DNA of 13,160 nucleotides, from the NCBI GenBank assembly GCA_021791135.1, contig JAJYXD010000051.1, forward strand, positions 1 through 13,160. The letters run 5' to 3'. Each line of letters begins with the position of its first letter. Position 1 is the first letter of the stretch. Of this stretch, positions 1 to 7,133 are shown piece after piece. The notes below the pieces were generated by a model. That model did no database searches and was not told the DNA's origin. It saw nothing but the letters and a program-made list of their open reading frames with translations. The stretch is from a bacterium. GTDB taxonomy: Bacteria; Patescibacteriota; Minisyncoccia; UBA6257; GWB1-50-10. Made by a program: the position numbers and the translations under genes.

Positions 1-252
1 ACGGAACTCGGGAAAGGATTCTCCGAGTTGAACGACCCCGAGGACCAGCGCAGGAGATTCGAGGATCAAATGGCGCTTCGCGCCGCGGGAGACAAGGAGG
101 CTCAGATGCTCGACGAGGATTTTCTGGAAGCACTTGAGTATGGAATGCCGCCTGCCGCCGGATTCGGCGTTTCAGAACGCCTTTTTGCGATTATAATGGA
201 TAAACCAGTACGGGAAGCGGTCTTCTTCCCACTCATGAAAGAAGAGCGATAG
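1..252 (+). CDS. lysS: Lysyl-tRNA synthetase (class II), 3' end only
   Basis: This is the last 83 codons of an open frame that enters from the left edge and ends at TAG 250-252. The visible protein matches the C-terminus of class II LysRS, which charges tRNA-Lys with lysine in the cytoplasm. The family signature FSELNDPEDQRRRF is followed by an acidic stretch containing DEDFLEALEYGMPP, and then by the class II motif 3 region GFGVSERL with its ATP-binding arginine. It ends in VFFPLMKEER. Most bacterial LysRS proteins have GLGIGIDRL at motif 3, so this shorter GFGVSERL form is a variant; from memory similar forms occur in Patescibacteria. A TTG at 28 could be mistaken for a start, but the coding frame is open to base 1 and carries family residues before it. 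It is followed at once by serS, so the two synthetases are probably cotranscribed. Confidence 0.9.
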   Translation, partial: TELGKGFSELNDPEDQRRRFEDQMALRAAGDKEAQMLDEDFLEALEYGMPPAAGFGVSERLFAIIMDKPVREAVFFPLMKEER

Positions 253-263
253 TGCACACTAAT

Positions 264-1517
264 ATGCTTGATGTTAATTTTATTAGAGAAAATCCGGATG
301 CGGTAAAAGAAGGAGTGGAGAAGAAAAAGATCGATAAGAAACTTGTCGATAAGTTTCTCCAGCTCGATACCACGTGGCGGGGAAAAGTGAAGGCGATCGA
401 CGAACTCAAAGCGGAGCAGAACGCATTAAGCAAAGAGCTCGCCAAAGAACAGAAAGAAGATTTGATAAGCAGGGCGCAACTTTTGAAACAGCGCATCTCG
501 GAACTTGAGGCGGAGTGCGTTGCCGCCGAGACGAAACGAAAAGAGCTCTTGAATCGGTTGCCGAATATTCCCTTCACGGATGTGCCGGTAGGAAAGGACG
601 AAACCGAGAACAAGGTGCTTCGCGAGGTGGGGGAACGTCCGAAATTCGATTTCACGCCCAAGGATTATCTTTCGCTCGGAGAAGAACTCGGCATCATTAA
701 CGTGAAGAAAGCGTCGGAGGTTTCGGGAAGCCGCTTCGGATACCTTGTAGGGGATATGGCCCTTCTTGAACTCGCCATCGTGCGGCTCGCGTTCGATCTG
801 CTGACTAAAGAAGGATTTACGCCGATCTTGCCTCCGGTCATGATCAAGCCTGACGTCTATGCGGGCATGGGACGCCTCGCGGCAGATCAGAAAGAAGAGC
901 GATACTATTTCCCGAAAGACGAGTTGTACCTTATCGGAAGCGCCGAACACACCATGGGTCCTTACCACCTGAACGAGACATTCGAAGAACAGAACCTCCC
1001 GCGGCGTTATGTGGGGTTCTCGACGTGCTTCAGAAGGGAAGCGGGATCGTACGGAAAAGATACCAAGGGAATTTTCAGGGTACACCAGTTCGACAAGGTG
1101 GAGATGTACTCGTTCGTGCATCCGGAACAATCGGGAGAGGAGCATCTCTTCCTGCTGTCGCTTCAGGAGAAACTTATGCAGGCGCTCGGGATTCCGTATC
1201 GTGTCGTGGAAATCTGCACGGGCGATATGGGATGGACCGATGCGCGTCAGTTCGATATCGAGGCGTGGTTCCCGAGCGAAGAGCGGTATCGGGAGACGCA
1301 CTCGTGTTCCAACACCACCGACTTCCAGTCGCGCGGCATCAACGTGAAGTATAAGACAAAAGAGGGGAAGAAAGAGTTCGTGCATACATTGAACGCGACG
1401 GCGTTTTCCCAGAGACCTCTTCTTTCACTTCTTGAAAACTATCAGACGAACGAGGGCACCATCAAAATTCCCGAGGTGATTCAGAAGTTCGTGGGGAAGA
1501 AAGAGATCAAGAAGTAG
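264..1517 (+). CDS. serS: Seryl-tRNA synthetase
   Basis: SerRS activates serine with ATP and charges tRNA-Ser (and tRNA-Sec where present) in the cytoplasm. The 417 residues are close to the usual 420-430. The N-terminal long-arm coiled coil spans about residues 30-100. Class II motif 2 follows at about 254-280 (CFRREAGSYGKDTKG, then HQFDKVE). The CSNTTDFQ segment is at 348-355, and motif 3 with its arginine in NATAFSQRPLLSLLENYQ is at about 377-394. Two details are unusual. The serine-pocket TAE is SAE (226-228), and the common GR of motif 3 reads QR. I chose ATG 264 because MLDVNFIREN is the typical family start. GTG 252, which overlaps the lysS stop by one base and has a purine-rich stretch (AAAGAAGAG) ahead of it, is a real alternative adding four residues. 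Confidence 0.95.
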   Translation: MLDVNFIRENPDAVKEGVEKKKIDKKLVDKFLQLDTTWRGKVKAIDELKAEQNALSKELAKEQKEDLISRAQLLKQRISELEAECVAAETKRKELLNRLPNIPFTDVPVGKDETENKVLREVGERPKFDFTPKDYLSLGEELGIINVKKASEVSGSRFGYLVGDMALLELAIVRLAFDLLTKEGFTPILPPVMIKPDVYAGMGRLAADQKEERYYFPKDELYLIGSAEHTMGPYHLNETFEEQNLPRRYVGFSTCFRREAGSYGKDTKGIFRVHQFDKVEMYSFVHPEQSGEEHLFLLSLQEKLMQALGIPYRVVEICTGDMGWTDARQFDIEAWFPSEERYRETHSCSNTTDFQSRGINVKYKTKEGKKEFVHTLNATAFSQRPLLSLLENYQTNEGTIKIPEVIQKFVGKKEIKK

Positions 1518-1534
1518 AAAAGACCCCTAGATTT

Positions 1535-1651
1535 ATCCCGTTAGAAGTCGCGATCGCGTTTTAGGGATGGAGAGCAAAAATTTATGAAAAGGGTCATAAT
1601 AGTTGAAATTGTAAATTAGATCGGGCGATCGCGATCTACTTCTAACGGGAT
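1535..1651. repeat. 117-bp element bounded by a 14-bp perfect inverted repeat, overlapping the next start codon
   Basis: The outer arms ATCCCGTTAGAAGT (1535-1548) and ACTTCTAACGGGAT (1638-1651) are perfect reverse complements. Just inside, CGCGATCG (1549-1556) pairs with CGATCGCG (1626-1633) if bases 1634-1637 bulge out. In RNA the stem extends outward by three more pairs, one of them U-G, so 1532-1548 can pair with 1638-1654. The right arm includes the ATG at 1650 of the PKD-protein gene, so a read-through transcript from serS would bury that start codon. The interior is A+T-rich and contains no gene. Both inner arms contain the octamer palindrome GCGATCGC. It could be a MITE-like remnant or a regulatory hairpin; I see no clear target-site duplication and no second copy in this window. 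Confidence 0.7.
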
Positions 1652-2276
1652 GAAGCTGATTTTCAAGATTTTTTTATGGGTTGTTATCCTCGGACTTCTC
1701 GGTTATGGGGCATGGTACGCCTATAACACCTGGTGGGGAACGGGAGATGCGGGAAAGTTCGTCGAGACGACCTCGAAAAATATCGGGGACGCCGCGCAAT
1801 CAAAGGCAAAAGAAATCGGCACGAGCGTCGCGAGCGGTACGTTCTCGAATGTAAAAACATTTCTTGGAGATACGGTGGGGAAACTGCTTTCAGGGGCGGG
1901 GGAGGCGATCCAGAACGCCGGCGCAAGCCTTCAGGGGACTTCTTCCGTAACGGTGAATAACACCTATATACAAACACCTCTTTTTGCGAATGGGACGGTT
2001 TCTCAACCTACAAGCTCTTCTTTTTATATTCCTCCGCCGCCGGCGACGATTATGACGAAGATCTCCGTGCCGTTGAGTTTCTCGATTAATAGCGGCAGTT
2101 CTTTCCGGATCGATTGGGGAGACGGTGCGGCGGCCGACAGAGGCAGTATCGTGAAAAACGAAGTGACTGTCATCAATCACGTCTGGGACAAGGAGGGGGA
2201 TTATACCATCAAGATGGAGATCTGGGGAAACAATTCAACGAATACCTATTCGTTTCCGGTGAGAGTGTATCAATAA
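1650..2276 (+). CDS. Membrane-anchored PKD-domain protein, function unknown
   Basis: This 208-residue protein has an N-terminal transmembrane segment (about residues 4-26, after the short positive start MKLIFK), which acts as an anchor or uncleaved signal. Residues 30-100 are rich in Ala, Gly, Ser and Lys and look like a helical or flexible stalk. A Ser/Thr/Pro stretch with PPPP (about 110-132) follows. The C-terminal 70 residues look like a PKD/Ig-type beta-sandwich: DWGDG at 155-159, HVWDKEGDYTI at 177-187, and a closing strand SFPVRVYQ. PKD domains usually act outside the membrane in adhesion or protein contacts. The gene lies three bases before the ftsQ-like gene, so the two are probably cotranscribed, which suggests an envelope role. 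No good ribosome binding site precedes ATG 1650. The exact function is unknown. Confidence 0.8.
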   Translation: MKLIFKIFLWVVILGLLGYGAWYAYNTWWGTGDAGKFVETTSKNIGDAAQSKAKEIGTSVASGTFSNVKTFLGDTVGKLLSGAGEAIQNAGASLQGTSSVTVNNTYIQTPLFANGTVSQPTSSSFYIPPPPATIMTKISVPLSFSINSGSSFRIDWGDGAAADRGSIVKNEVTVINHVWDKEGDYTIKMEIWGNNSTNTYSFPVRVYQ

Positions 2277-2279
2277 ACC

Positions 2280-3095
2280 ATGTCTCTGTTTCAGAAAAAA
2301 GGATACGAGTCGGATTATCCGGCGGTACGGCAACGGAAAGCACACCGCGCGCTGTGGTATTGGATTGCCGGCGGCACACTCTTTCTCGCGATACTCATCG
2401 GGTGCGCATATTTCGTGCTCCATTCTCCCTGGTTCAAGGTCAGTGATTTTAAGATCGAGGGATCGACGCAGGTACCAAAAGAAGAACTTGTCTCGGCGCT
2501 TTCGGTACAAATGCTCACCTCCTCATGGCGGGGATGGGTCGGGCCGAATAATATCCTCTTTTGGGAGTTCGGTTCCATACCGGAACGACCCGAACGGTAT
2601 CCGAATTTGAAAAACGTGGCGATTGTTCCTCACTTCTTCTCGAGAGAGGTGGATGTCACCGTCGAGGAACGGACACCGTACGGTATTCTCTGTGAGGCGC
2701 AGGAAACGGGATGTTTCCTTATGGATGAAGAGGGAGTAGTATACGCTTCCGCACCGACCGCCGAAGGCACGCTCATTCTTACGATTCACGATACGAATCG
2801 CCGAACGCCCTTTCTCGGAACGCCGTTCCTTCCCGATCGTTCCTGGATTTTGAACGTGTTTTCAACCTTGCGGACGCTCAAGGATAACGGACTGATTCCT
2901 CTTCGAGTGACCCTTGAAGATATTTCGCTTCGCGCATGGTCCGCGGAGATTGCCCAAGGACCGACGTTTCTCTTTGCTCTGGATTTTATCCCGGAAAACT
3001 TCAGCTCGGTCTTGAGGAACTTATCCAACAAACTTGATTTTTCCAAAGTGAAGACCGTGGATCTTCAGATCCCAAACAGGATTTACTATCAATAA
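2280..3095 (+). CDS. ftsQ: FtsQ/DivIB-like cell division protein with POTRA domain
   Basis: The 271-residue protein has FtsQ/DivIB architecture: a cytoplasmic N-terminus of about 24 residues, one transmembrane helix (about 25-47), a POTRA domain (about 51-130), then a beta-rich domain. WFKVSDFKIEGSTQVPKEEL is typical of POTRA strand 1 and helix 1, and VDVTVEERTPYGIL of its end. GCFLMDEEGVVYAS (144-157) matches the first beta-domain strands. The end VDLQIPNRIYYQ resembles the usual final DLRFPNRVYYK-like strand. FtsQ bridges early and late divisome proteins at the septum. Here it is not in a mur/ftsA/ftsZ cluster but follows the PKD-protein gene by three bases. The two Cys (138, 145) flank a likely beta turn. 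The family call is strong; the symbol rests on architecture rather than operon context. Confidence 0.8.
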   Translation: MSLFQKKGYESDYPAVRQRKAHRALWYWIAGGTLFLAILIGCAYFVLHSPWFKVSDFKIEGSTQVPKEELVSALSVQMLTSSWRGWVGPNNILFWEFGSIPERPERYPNLKNVAIVPHFFSREVDVTVEERTPYGILCEAQETGCFLMDEEGVVYASAPTAEGTLILTIHDTNRRTPFLGTPFLPDRSWILNVFSTLRTLKDNGLIPLRVTLEDISLRAWSAEIAQGPTFLFALDFIPENFSSVLRNLSNKLDFSKVKTVDLQIPNRIYYQ

Positions 3096-3194
3096 ATGAC
3101 AAATGCCAAATTGCTAATGTCTAATCAATGACAAAATCAAAAAACGTTTTTGACATTAGTCATTGGAATTTGATTTGACATTAAGTATTGATCA
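3096..3194. repeat. AT-rich convergent junction of repeated TAATGTC/ATGACAA words
   Basis: The space between the converging ftsQ-like and glycosyltransferase genes consists largely of the words ATGACAA, TAATGTC and their complements. Examples are ATGACAAATG at 3097, CTAATGTCTAAT at 3115, TGACATTAGTCATT at 3151 and ATCATTAGTCATT at 3190. The last copy runs over the stop codon and final codons of the glycosyltransferase gene. Such low-complexity words in both orientations give many ways of folding, including the hairpin listed separately. I see no coding potential here. From memory, similar junk-like repeats occur between genes in some Patescibacteria, but I cannot verify that here. Confidence 0.6.
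3126..3165. terminator. Probable bidirectional terminator hairpin between convergent genes
   Basis: This is a 40-base imperfect palindrome centred on the CG at 3145/3146. The arms match at 16 of 21 positions, with the ends CAATGAC/GTCATTG and the centre AAAAACG/CGTTTTT paired. It lies between the stops of two convergent genes and has A-tracts and T-tracts around the centre, as expected for a shared terminator. The stem is A+T-rich and lacks a GC-rich core with a downstream T-run, so it is weaker than a textbook intrinsic terminator. Confidence 0.45.
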
Positions 3195-5057
3195 TTAGTC
3201 ATTTTGAAGGTGATATACCATAATAGATGTTCCGATTCTGTAATCGGGTTCCGGAATTTCTCCCATACCTTCTTTCAGAGGGCGGAGTGAAGTAAGCCAC
3301 CCGTAACTGTCTTTTGCATCTCTCGTGAAACCGTTCTCGGTTGGTGCAATCGCGCTCTCGAGCGTGTTGACCGAGACCGCGAGCCACTCGATTCCGTCAA
3401 TGCGCGGATCGCCTTTTGCCGACCTCCAATTCTCGGCGGTATCTTCACCGAGGTAGTATTTGGGATCTCCTCCTCCGAAGTAATCAACGGCTATCTTTTT
3501 GATATTGTGTTCCTTTGTAAATGAAGCAAGCCGTTTCAAATCCTGCCCCCAGTCATAGTTTGAGTCGTCGACATATCGGTACCCGTACTTGGTTCCGCCG
3601 CCGATCTCATTGAAATAGGAAAGGAAATAAGGGTATGCGGCGATTGTTTCGCCGAGGTACCAGCACGCAAGAACCGTGATGCACGCGATCTTTAGAACGC
3701 GTCCTTTCCCGTTGCTTTGGAACCAGTGCCGCACGCCGACAGCAGTGAGAATGTAGAGAAAGGGGAGTGTTGGAAGAAGGTGTCGTACGCCGATGTTCAA
3801 AGGCGAGCGAATACTGTAAAGCCAGTAGAGAATGACGGTGAGAATCATGACGAATTCCGCGAAATGAATTCCGAGGTACTCTCCGAAGCGCCGCACCCGC
3901 TTCATTCCGAAGGGCGACTTTCCGAAAAGTACGCCGAGTCCCATGAGAAGCGCGATGAAGACGATAAGAAGGGAAGGAATGGGCTCTTTAAGAAGGAAGA
4001 TTATGGGAAAGTAGTACCACCACCCTCCAGCCGAAACGCCTCCGAGGAAATAAGCCGTGTTTCCTCCGCTCGAGCGCTGGAGCACCATGGCGACGCCAAG
4101 AAGATATTGCGCAATCGGTTTCGTAATCTCATGTCCCGCAAGTTGCGTGATGAAGCTCCCCGCCCACGCGGGACTGAAAGAACCGAGGATCGCTTTCGTG
4201 TCCTGTACCTGTTTTTCTACCGGATAGTTCAAGGTGACGATGAAATATGCGAGATAGATCACCGCGAGCGCGATGAGGAAAATGAGAATAATCTGCTTGA
4301 GTATGAAGAGAGTGCGCGACACAAAGAAGCGGAATGGCCGATCGAGATTCTCGGAGTGCTTTTTGCGGATGGTTTCTCCGACGACGAAACATACCGTGAA
4401 GAGCAGAAAAAAGGGGATAAGAAGTACGGTCGAGAATTTTGTGAGTTCTGCAATGCCAAGCGCAATTCCCGCCGCGATGAGTCGGCCGCGCGAAGGGCTG
4501 CTGAGAAATCGCACGAATGCGTATGTTCCGAGAAGAAAACCGAATGCCGCCGCGATGTCGGTTGTTACATAATGTCCGTGTGCGAGTACGGTAGGGGAAA
4601 GTCCGAAAAGAAACGCGGGAAGAAGCGCCCATTCGTTGCCGAGAAGCTCACGCGCCCACGCGTATATCAGAACGACGGTAAGAAGCGTGAGGAGAATCGG
4701 AAATATCCTTACGTACTCGAGAATCTGATCCGGGTTATTTCCCGATTGATAAAGAAAAAGAGTGCCCACGTCCCACTGGCTGTTCGTGTCGGTGGTCCAG
4801 TACGAACTTTCGGTGGGGAAGTGGAGCGGGAGGGAAAGGAGCGGGAGCGCGGAAAGTGTCTTGAGAAGCGGCGGATGTTCGGGATTGAGTCGATAATCAA
4901 GAAAGCGCGCATACCCGTAGCTCGCGGGAATGTGCGCGAGCTCATCCATTGTGGCCGACTCCTGGCTGCTGGTGAGCCACATGAGGGATCCCGAGAGGAT
5001 GAGAATAATGAAGAGTGTGACGGGAGCGAAGAGCGTGTGATTACGAAAGAAGTTCAT
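3195..5057 (-). CDS. GT-C membrane glycosyltransferase (PMT/ArnT, GT39-like)
   Basis: The 620-residue protein resembles GT-C transferases, which move a sugar from a lipid carrier onto an acceptor outside the membrane. After TM1 (about 11-29) the first external loop has the acidic pair D38-E39 in MDELAHIPASYGYARFL, then LNPEHPPLLKTL (57-68), the typical catalytic-loop layout. About ten further hydrophobic segments follow between residues 118 and 480. HGHYVTTD (160-167) and LTKFSTVLLIPF (205-216) are also family-like. Residues 480-620 form a soluble tail with DDSNYDWGQDLKRL, which I associate with a subset of these enzymes in candidate phyla. The acceptor is unknown; the divergent pseudopilin is a tempting but unproven substrate. 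It is transcribed alone from a promoter that predicts a leaderless mRNA. A long open frame on the opposite strand is a shadow. Confidence 0.85.
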   Translation of the reverse strand: MNFFRNHTLFAPVTLFIILILSGSLMWLTSSQESATMDELAHIPASYGYARFLDYRLNPEHPPLLKTLSALPLLSLPLHFPTESSYWTTDTNSQWDVGTLFLYQSGNNPDQILEYVRIFPILLTLLTVVLIYAWARELLGNEWALLPAFLFGLSPTVLAHGHYVTTDIAAAFGFLLGTYAFVRFLSSPSRGRLIAAGIALGIAELTKFSTVLLIPFFLLFTVCFVVGETIRKKHSENLDRPFRFFVSRTLFILKQIILIFLIALAVIYLAYFIVTLNYPVEKQVQDTKAILGSFSPAWAGSFITQLAGHEITKPIAQYLLGVAMVLQRSSGGNTAYFLGGVSAGGWWYYFPIIFLLKEPIPSLLIVFIALLMGLGVLFGKSPFGMKRVRRFGEYLGIHFAEFVMILTVILYWLYSIRSPLNIGVRHLLPTLPFLYILTAVGVRHWFQSNGKGRVLKIACITVLACWYLGETIAAYPYFLSYFNEIGGGTKYGYRYVDDSNYDWGQDLKRLASFTKEHNIKKIAVDYFGGGDPKYYLGEDTAENWRSAKGDPRIDGIEWLAVSVNTLESAIAPTENGFTRDAKDSYGWLTSLRPLKEGMGEIPEPDYRIGTSIMVYHLQND

Positions 5058-5084
5058 TTATGGTATTATACTACAGGAAAAGGG
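5041..5084 (+). promoter_or_regulatory. Pseudopilin promoter with extended -10 and ribosome binding site
   Basis: An extended -10 reads TGG followed by TATTAT (5064-5069). A weak -35, TTACGA (5041-5046), is 17 bases upstream and lies inside the first codons of the divergent glycosyltransferase gene. Transcription would start near 5076, just at the purine-rich AGGAAAAGGG (5075-5084), which leaves a ribosome site about eight bases before ATG 5093. This supports 5093 over the in-frame ATG at 5060, which would be upstream of the transcript start. Confidence 0.55.
5065..5070 (-). promoter_or_regulatory. -10 box of the glycosyltransferase gene, leaderless geometry
   Basis: On the minus strand these bases read TATAAT, a perfect -10 hexamer, followed by exactly seven bases and then the ATG at 5057. 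Initiation seven to eight bases after the hexamer would place the first mRNA base at or next to the A of the start codon. No convincing -35 is present at 16-18 bases. The hexamer overlaps the plus-strand TATTAT of the pseudopilin promoter by five bases, so only one polymerase could occupy the site at a time. Confidence 0.5.
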
Positions 5085-5092
5085 AAAAACGT

Positions 5093-5887
5093 ATGCAAAA
5101 GAAGTTTTTTGTCGGGCAGGAGGGTTTTTCGCTCGTTGAGCTTGTCATTTATATCGCCATTTTCACGGTGAGCGCGATTTTTTTGGTTGCGATTCTGACT
5201 TCCATCACGAAAATCCAGACAAGACAGGGATCGACGGGGGAGGTAAACCGGCAGATAGGATTCGTGGGAGATACCCTGAAGCAGATGGTGCAGAATTCGA
5301 GCCTGGTGGATATGATATTCGGAACGCCGACCTCGACGCTCCGTCTGCGCATGGCCACTTCTACGATCGATCCAACCCTGATTTATTTGAGCGGTACGAC
5401 CGTGTATATGCAGCAGGGATCGTCGAATCCCGTTCCGCTCACGACTTCCGACGTTACGGTCGGTAACTTCCTCGTGACGCCTTATCAGAATCCCGGAGGA
5501 ACGACGATTGTGCAGCTTGATCTTTCCATGACATACAATGCCGGAAACCCCGCGGCGCAGCTTACCCGATCGCTTGAAACGTCCGTTGCGCGCGTTTCCG
5601 CGGCGCAGTTCGATTCGTCGGTATATCCTTCGTCCGCCGGCACCTTGGATCTGGGTACGGCGACGAATCAGTGGAGAAACGGTTACTTCAGCGGTGCGCT
5701 CGACGTGGACGGCCAGACGACGATGGGGACGGGAGCCGGAGGAGCGACGGTACTCAAGTCCTACGGTAATATCGGATTTTCCACATCGACCTTCGGAGTT
5801 GTTTTCGTGACGCCGAGCGGCTCGTGTCTTTTGATGACGATGACGAATGCGGGCGCGATCGCGACCAGTTCCGTCGCGTGTCCGTAA
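5093..5887 (+). CDS. Type IV pseudopilin with tail-fibre-like C-terminal module
   Basis: The 264-residue protein starts with a prepilin leader: MQKKFFVGQEG, then cleavage before FSLVELVIYIAIF. Glu at mature position 5 and a hydrophobic helix to about residue 37 complete the class III signal read by prepilin peptidase (PilD). Minor pilins of this kind prime or tip type IV pili or DNA-uptake fibres. The middle part is Ser/Thr-rich beta sequence. Residues 184-212, with DLGTATNQWRNGYFSGALDVDG, resemble modules of phage tail fibres and other trimeric surface proteins. The tail has two Cys (245 and 263) that could form a disulphide. The start is set by the leader and by the promoter upstream. No other pilus genes are nearby, and the gene is divergent from the glycosyltransferase. 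Confidence 0.8.
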   Translation: MQKKFFVGQEGFSLVELVIYIAIFTVSAIFLVAILTSITKIQTRQGSTGEVNRQIGFVGDTLKQMVQNSSLVDMIFGTPTSTLRLRMATSTIDPTLIYLSGTTVYMQQGSSNPVPLTTSDVTVGNFLVTPYQNPGGTTIVQLDLSMTYNAGNPAAQLTRSLETSVARVSAAQFDSSVYPSSAGTLDLGTATNQWRNGYFSGALDVDGQTTMGTGAGGATVLKSYGNIGFSTSTFGVVFVTPSGSCLLMTMTNAGAIATSSVACP

Positions 5888-5953
5888 GATCGGGATTTTA
5901 TCATGCTGATGTGCACGAATTAAATACGGATTCCTCAGTATTATGAGAACGAG

Positions 5954-5982
5954 TAGTTAAAATACAGAGAGGGTAATATAAT
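5954..5982 (+). promoter_or_regulatory. Promoter of the ImmA/DUF4411 cassette
   Basis: A perfect -10 TATAAT (5977-5982) lies 17 bases after TAGTTA (5954-5959), which matches the -35 consensus at three of six bases. The predicted start near 5989-5990 gives a leader of about 20 bases before ATG 6009, with the purine stretch AAAGAG (5993-5998) as a possible weak ribosome site. The surroundings are A+T-rich. The HTH protein of the cassette may bind here, but I see no clear operator palindrome. Confidence 0.5.
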
Positions 5983-6008
5983 CTAAAAAGGTAAAGAGTG
6001 GCGTTCAA

Positions 6009-7133
6009 ATGAGCCAAATAATATTCATAAATAGAGAGAATTTAAAAATCGCCCGGGAAAACGTGGGGTTGAGTTCTGTGGATGCTTCAAAAAAAATCTC
6101 AACTTCGCGGAAAGATATTATTACTGAATGGGAGAAAGGTAGCGTTTTACCTACGTGGTCGCAGGTTGCGAGACTTGCAAAGGTGTATAACATTCCAGAA
6201 CTTTTGTTTTTCTCAGATAAGGTTATAGAAAAACACAAAGAGATACCTGATTATCGTGTGGGTATCAATCGGAAAAATAATGAGAAAATCAAGAAGCTTG
6301 TACACCTTATTGTTACAAGACAAAAATGGTTGGAGAAAAATCTTAAAGAGGAGGGATGGTCAAAGAACCAACTCCAGGGGTCAGGTAGAAAATTGAAAAC
6401 TGCAAAGGAACTATCGAATTTTATTGTAGAAAAACTGAATATAGATGTCGCAGAGATAAAAAAAATCTCCGGTCGAAAGAACACCCTGAACTATTTAATT
6501 CGAAAGGCTGAGGATCACGGTATTTTCGTAGCAAAAACCATCTCATATCACCGCCTTGAGGTTGGTGATCTCCGAGGGCTTTTTATTTCGAACGATTACT
6601 GCCCTTTTATTGTTCTTAATCGCAGGGATGCACTTTCTGCGCAAATCTTTTCATTCGTACATGAACTTTCTCACTTCTTTAGGAGAAGTGACGCAATTTC
6701 AAACTCACTTGATTTTCGTAGTACTGAGAGAAAGATAAACCCTGAAGAGATTTTCTGTAATAAAGTGGCCGCTGAGTTACTTTTACCAGAAGGAGATTTT
6801 ACAAAGGAGTTTTATAGTAAAGCCGAGATAAAAGATATATCCGACTCCTACAAAGTTAGTGAGCTTTTTGTCTTTTATCGATTAAAAGAATTAGGAAAAA
6901 TAAGACAGGAAATACAGGCAGATTTGGAGCGAATAATAAAAAAAGAAACAGAAGAAAATCTCAAGAGAAAAGCTGAAAGAGATGCTGCAAGTAAGGGAGG
7001 AAATTACACAAATGCTATGAGAGATTCAAATGGAAATCTCTTTAATCGCGTTGTATCAAGTTCTTATTTGGAAAACAAAATAGGGTATGTTGAAGCCTCG
7101 AATTTGCTTCGTTTTTCTCCTGAAATGGTATGA
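6009..7133 (+). CDS. HTH (XRE) plus ImmA/IrrE-family zinc metallopeptidase
   Basis: This 374-residue protein combines an N-terminal XRE-like helix-turn-helix (about 8-68: IARENVGLSSVDASKKIST, TEWEKGSVLPTWSQVARLAKVY) with a C-terminal peptidase domain of the ImmA/IrrE type (COG2856). The zinc motif is HELSH at 218-222, followed by NKVAAELLLP (251-260), whose Glu256 is the likely third ligand. In this family, ImmA cleaves a phage-element repressor and IrrE/DdrO controls a DNA damage response; others act as antitoxin partners. The gene ends in ATGA shared with the DUF4411 gene, so the pair is translationally coupled. It is visibly richer in A+T and in codons such as ATA, TTA and AAA than its neighbours, which suggests horizontal transfer. 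The linker at about 300-335 is charged and helical. The cleaved substrate, if any, is unknown. Confidence 0.88.
   Translation: MSQIIFINRENLKIARENVGLSSVDASKKISTSRKDIITEWEKGSVLPTWSQVARLAKVYNIPELLFFSDKVIEKHKEIPDYRVGINRKNNEKIKKLVHLIVTRQKWLEKNLKEEGWSKNQLQGSGRKLKTAKELSNFIVEKLNIDVAEIKKISGRKNTLNYLIRKAEDHGIFVAKTISYHRLEVGDLRGLFISNDYCPFIVLNRRDALSAQIFSFVHELSHFFRRSDAISNSLDFRSTERKINPEEIFCNKVAAELLLPEGDFTKEFYSKAEIKDISDSYKVSELFVFYRLKELGKIRQEIQADLERIIKKETEENLKRKAERDAASKGGNYTNAMRDSNGNLFNRVVSSSYLENKIGYVEASNLLRFSPEMV

Noticed and set aside
426..1385. Open frame of 319 codons on the minus strand opposite serS
   Set aside because: Shadow of the serS codon bias; no family features.
5060..5092. ATG 5060 as the start of the pseudopilin
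   Set aside because: It overlaps the promoter, and it would add eleven residues before a prepilin leader that is already complete from ATG 5093.
3717..5171. Open frame of 484 codons on the plus strand opposite the glycosyltransferase
   Set aside because: Its protein is a run of charged residues without domains or hydrophobic core; it mirrors the codon pattern of the real minus-strand gene, which has clear GT-C features.
5860..5878. Terminator hairpin at the end of the pseudopilin gene
   Set aside because: The six-base stem CGCGAC/GTCGCG lies inside the coding sequence and has no T-run after it.
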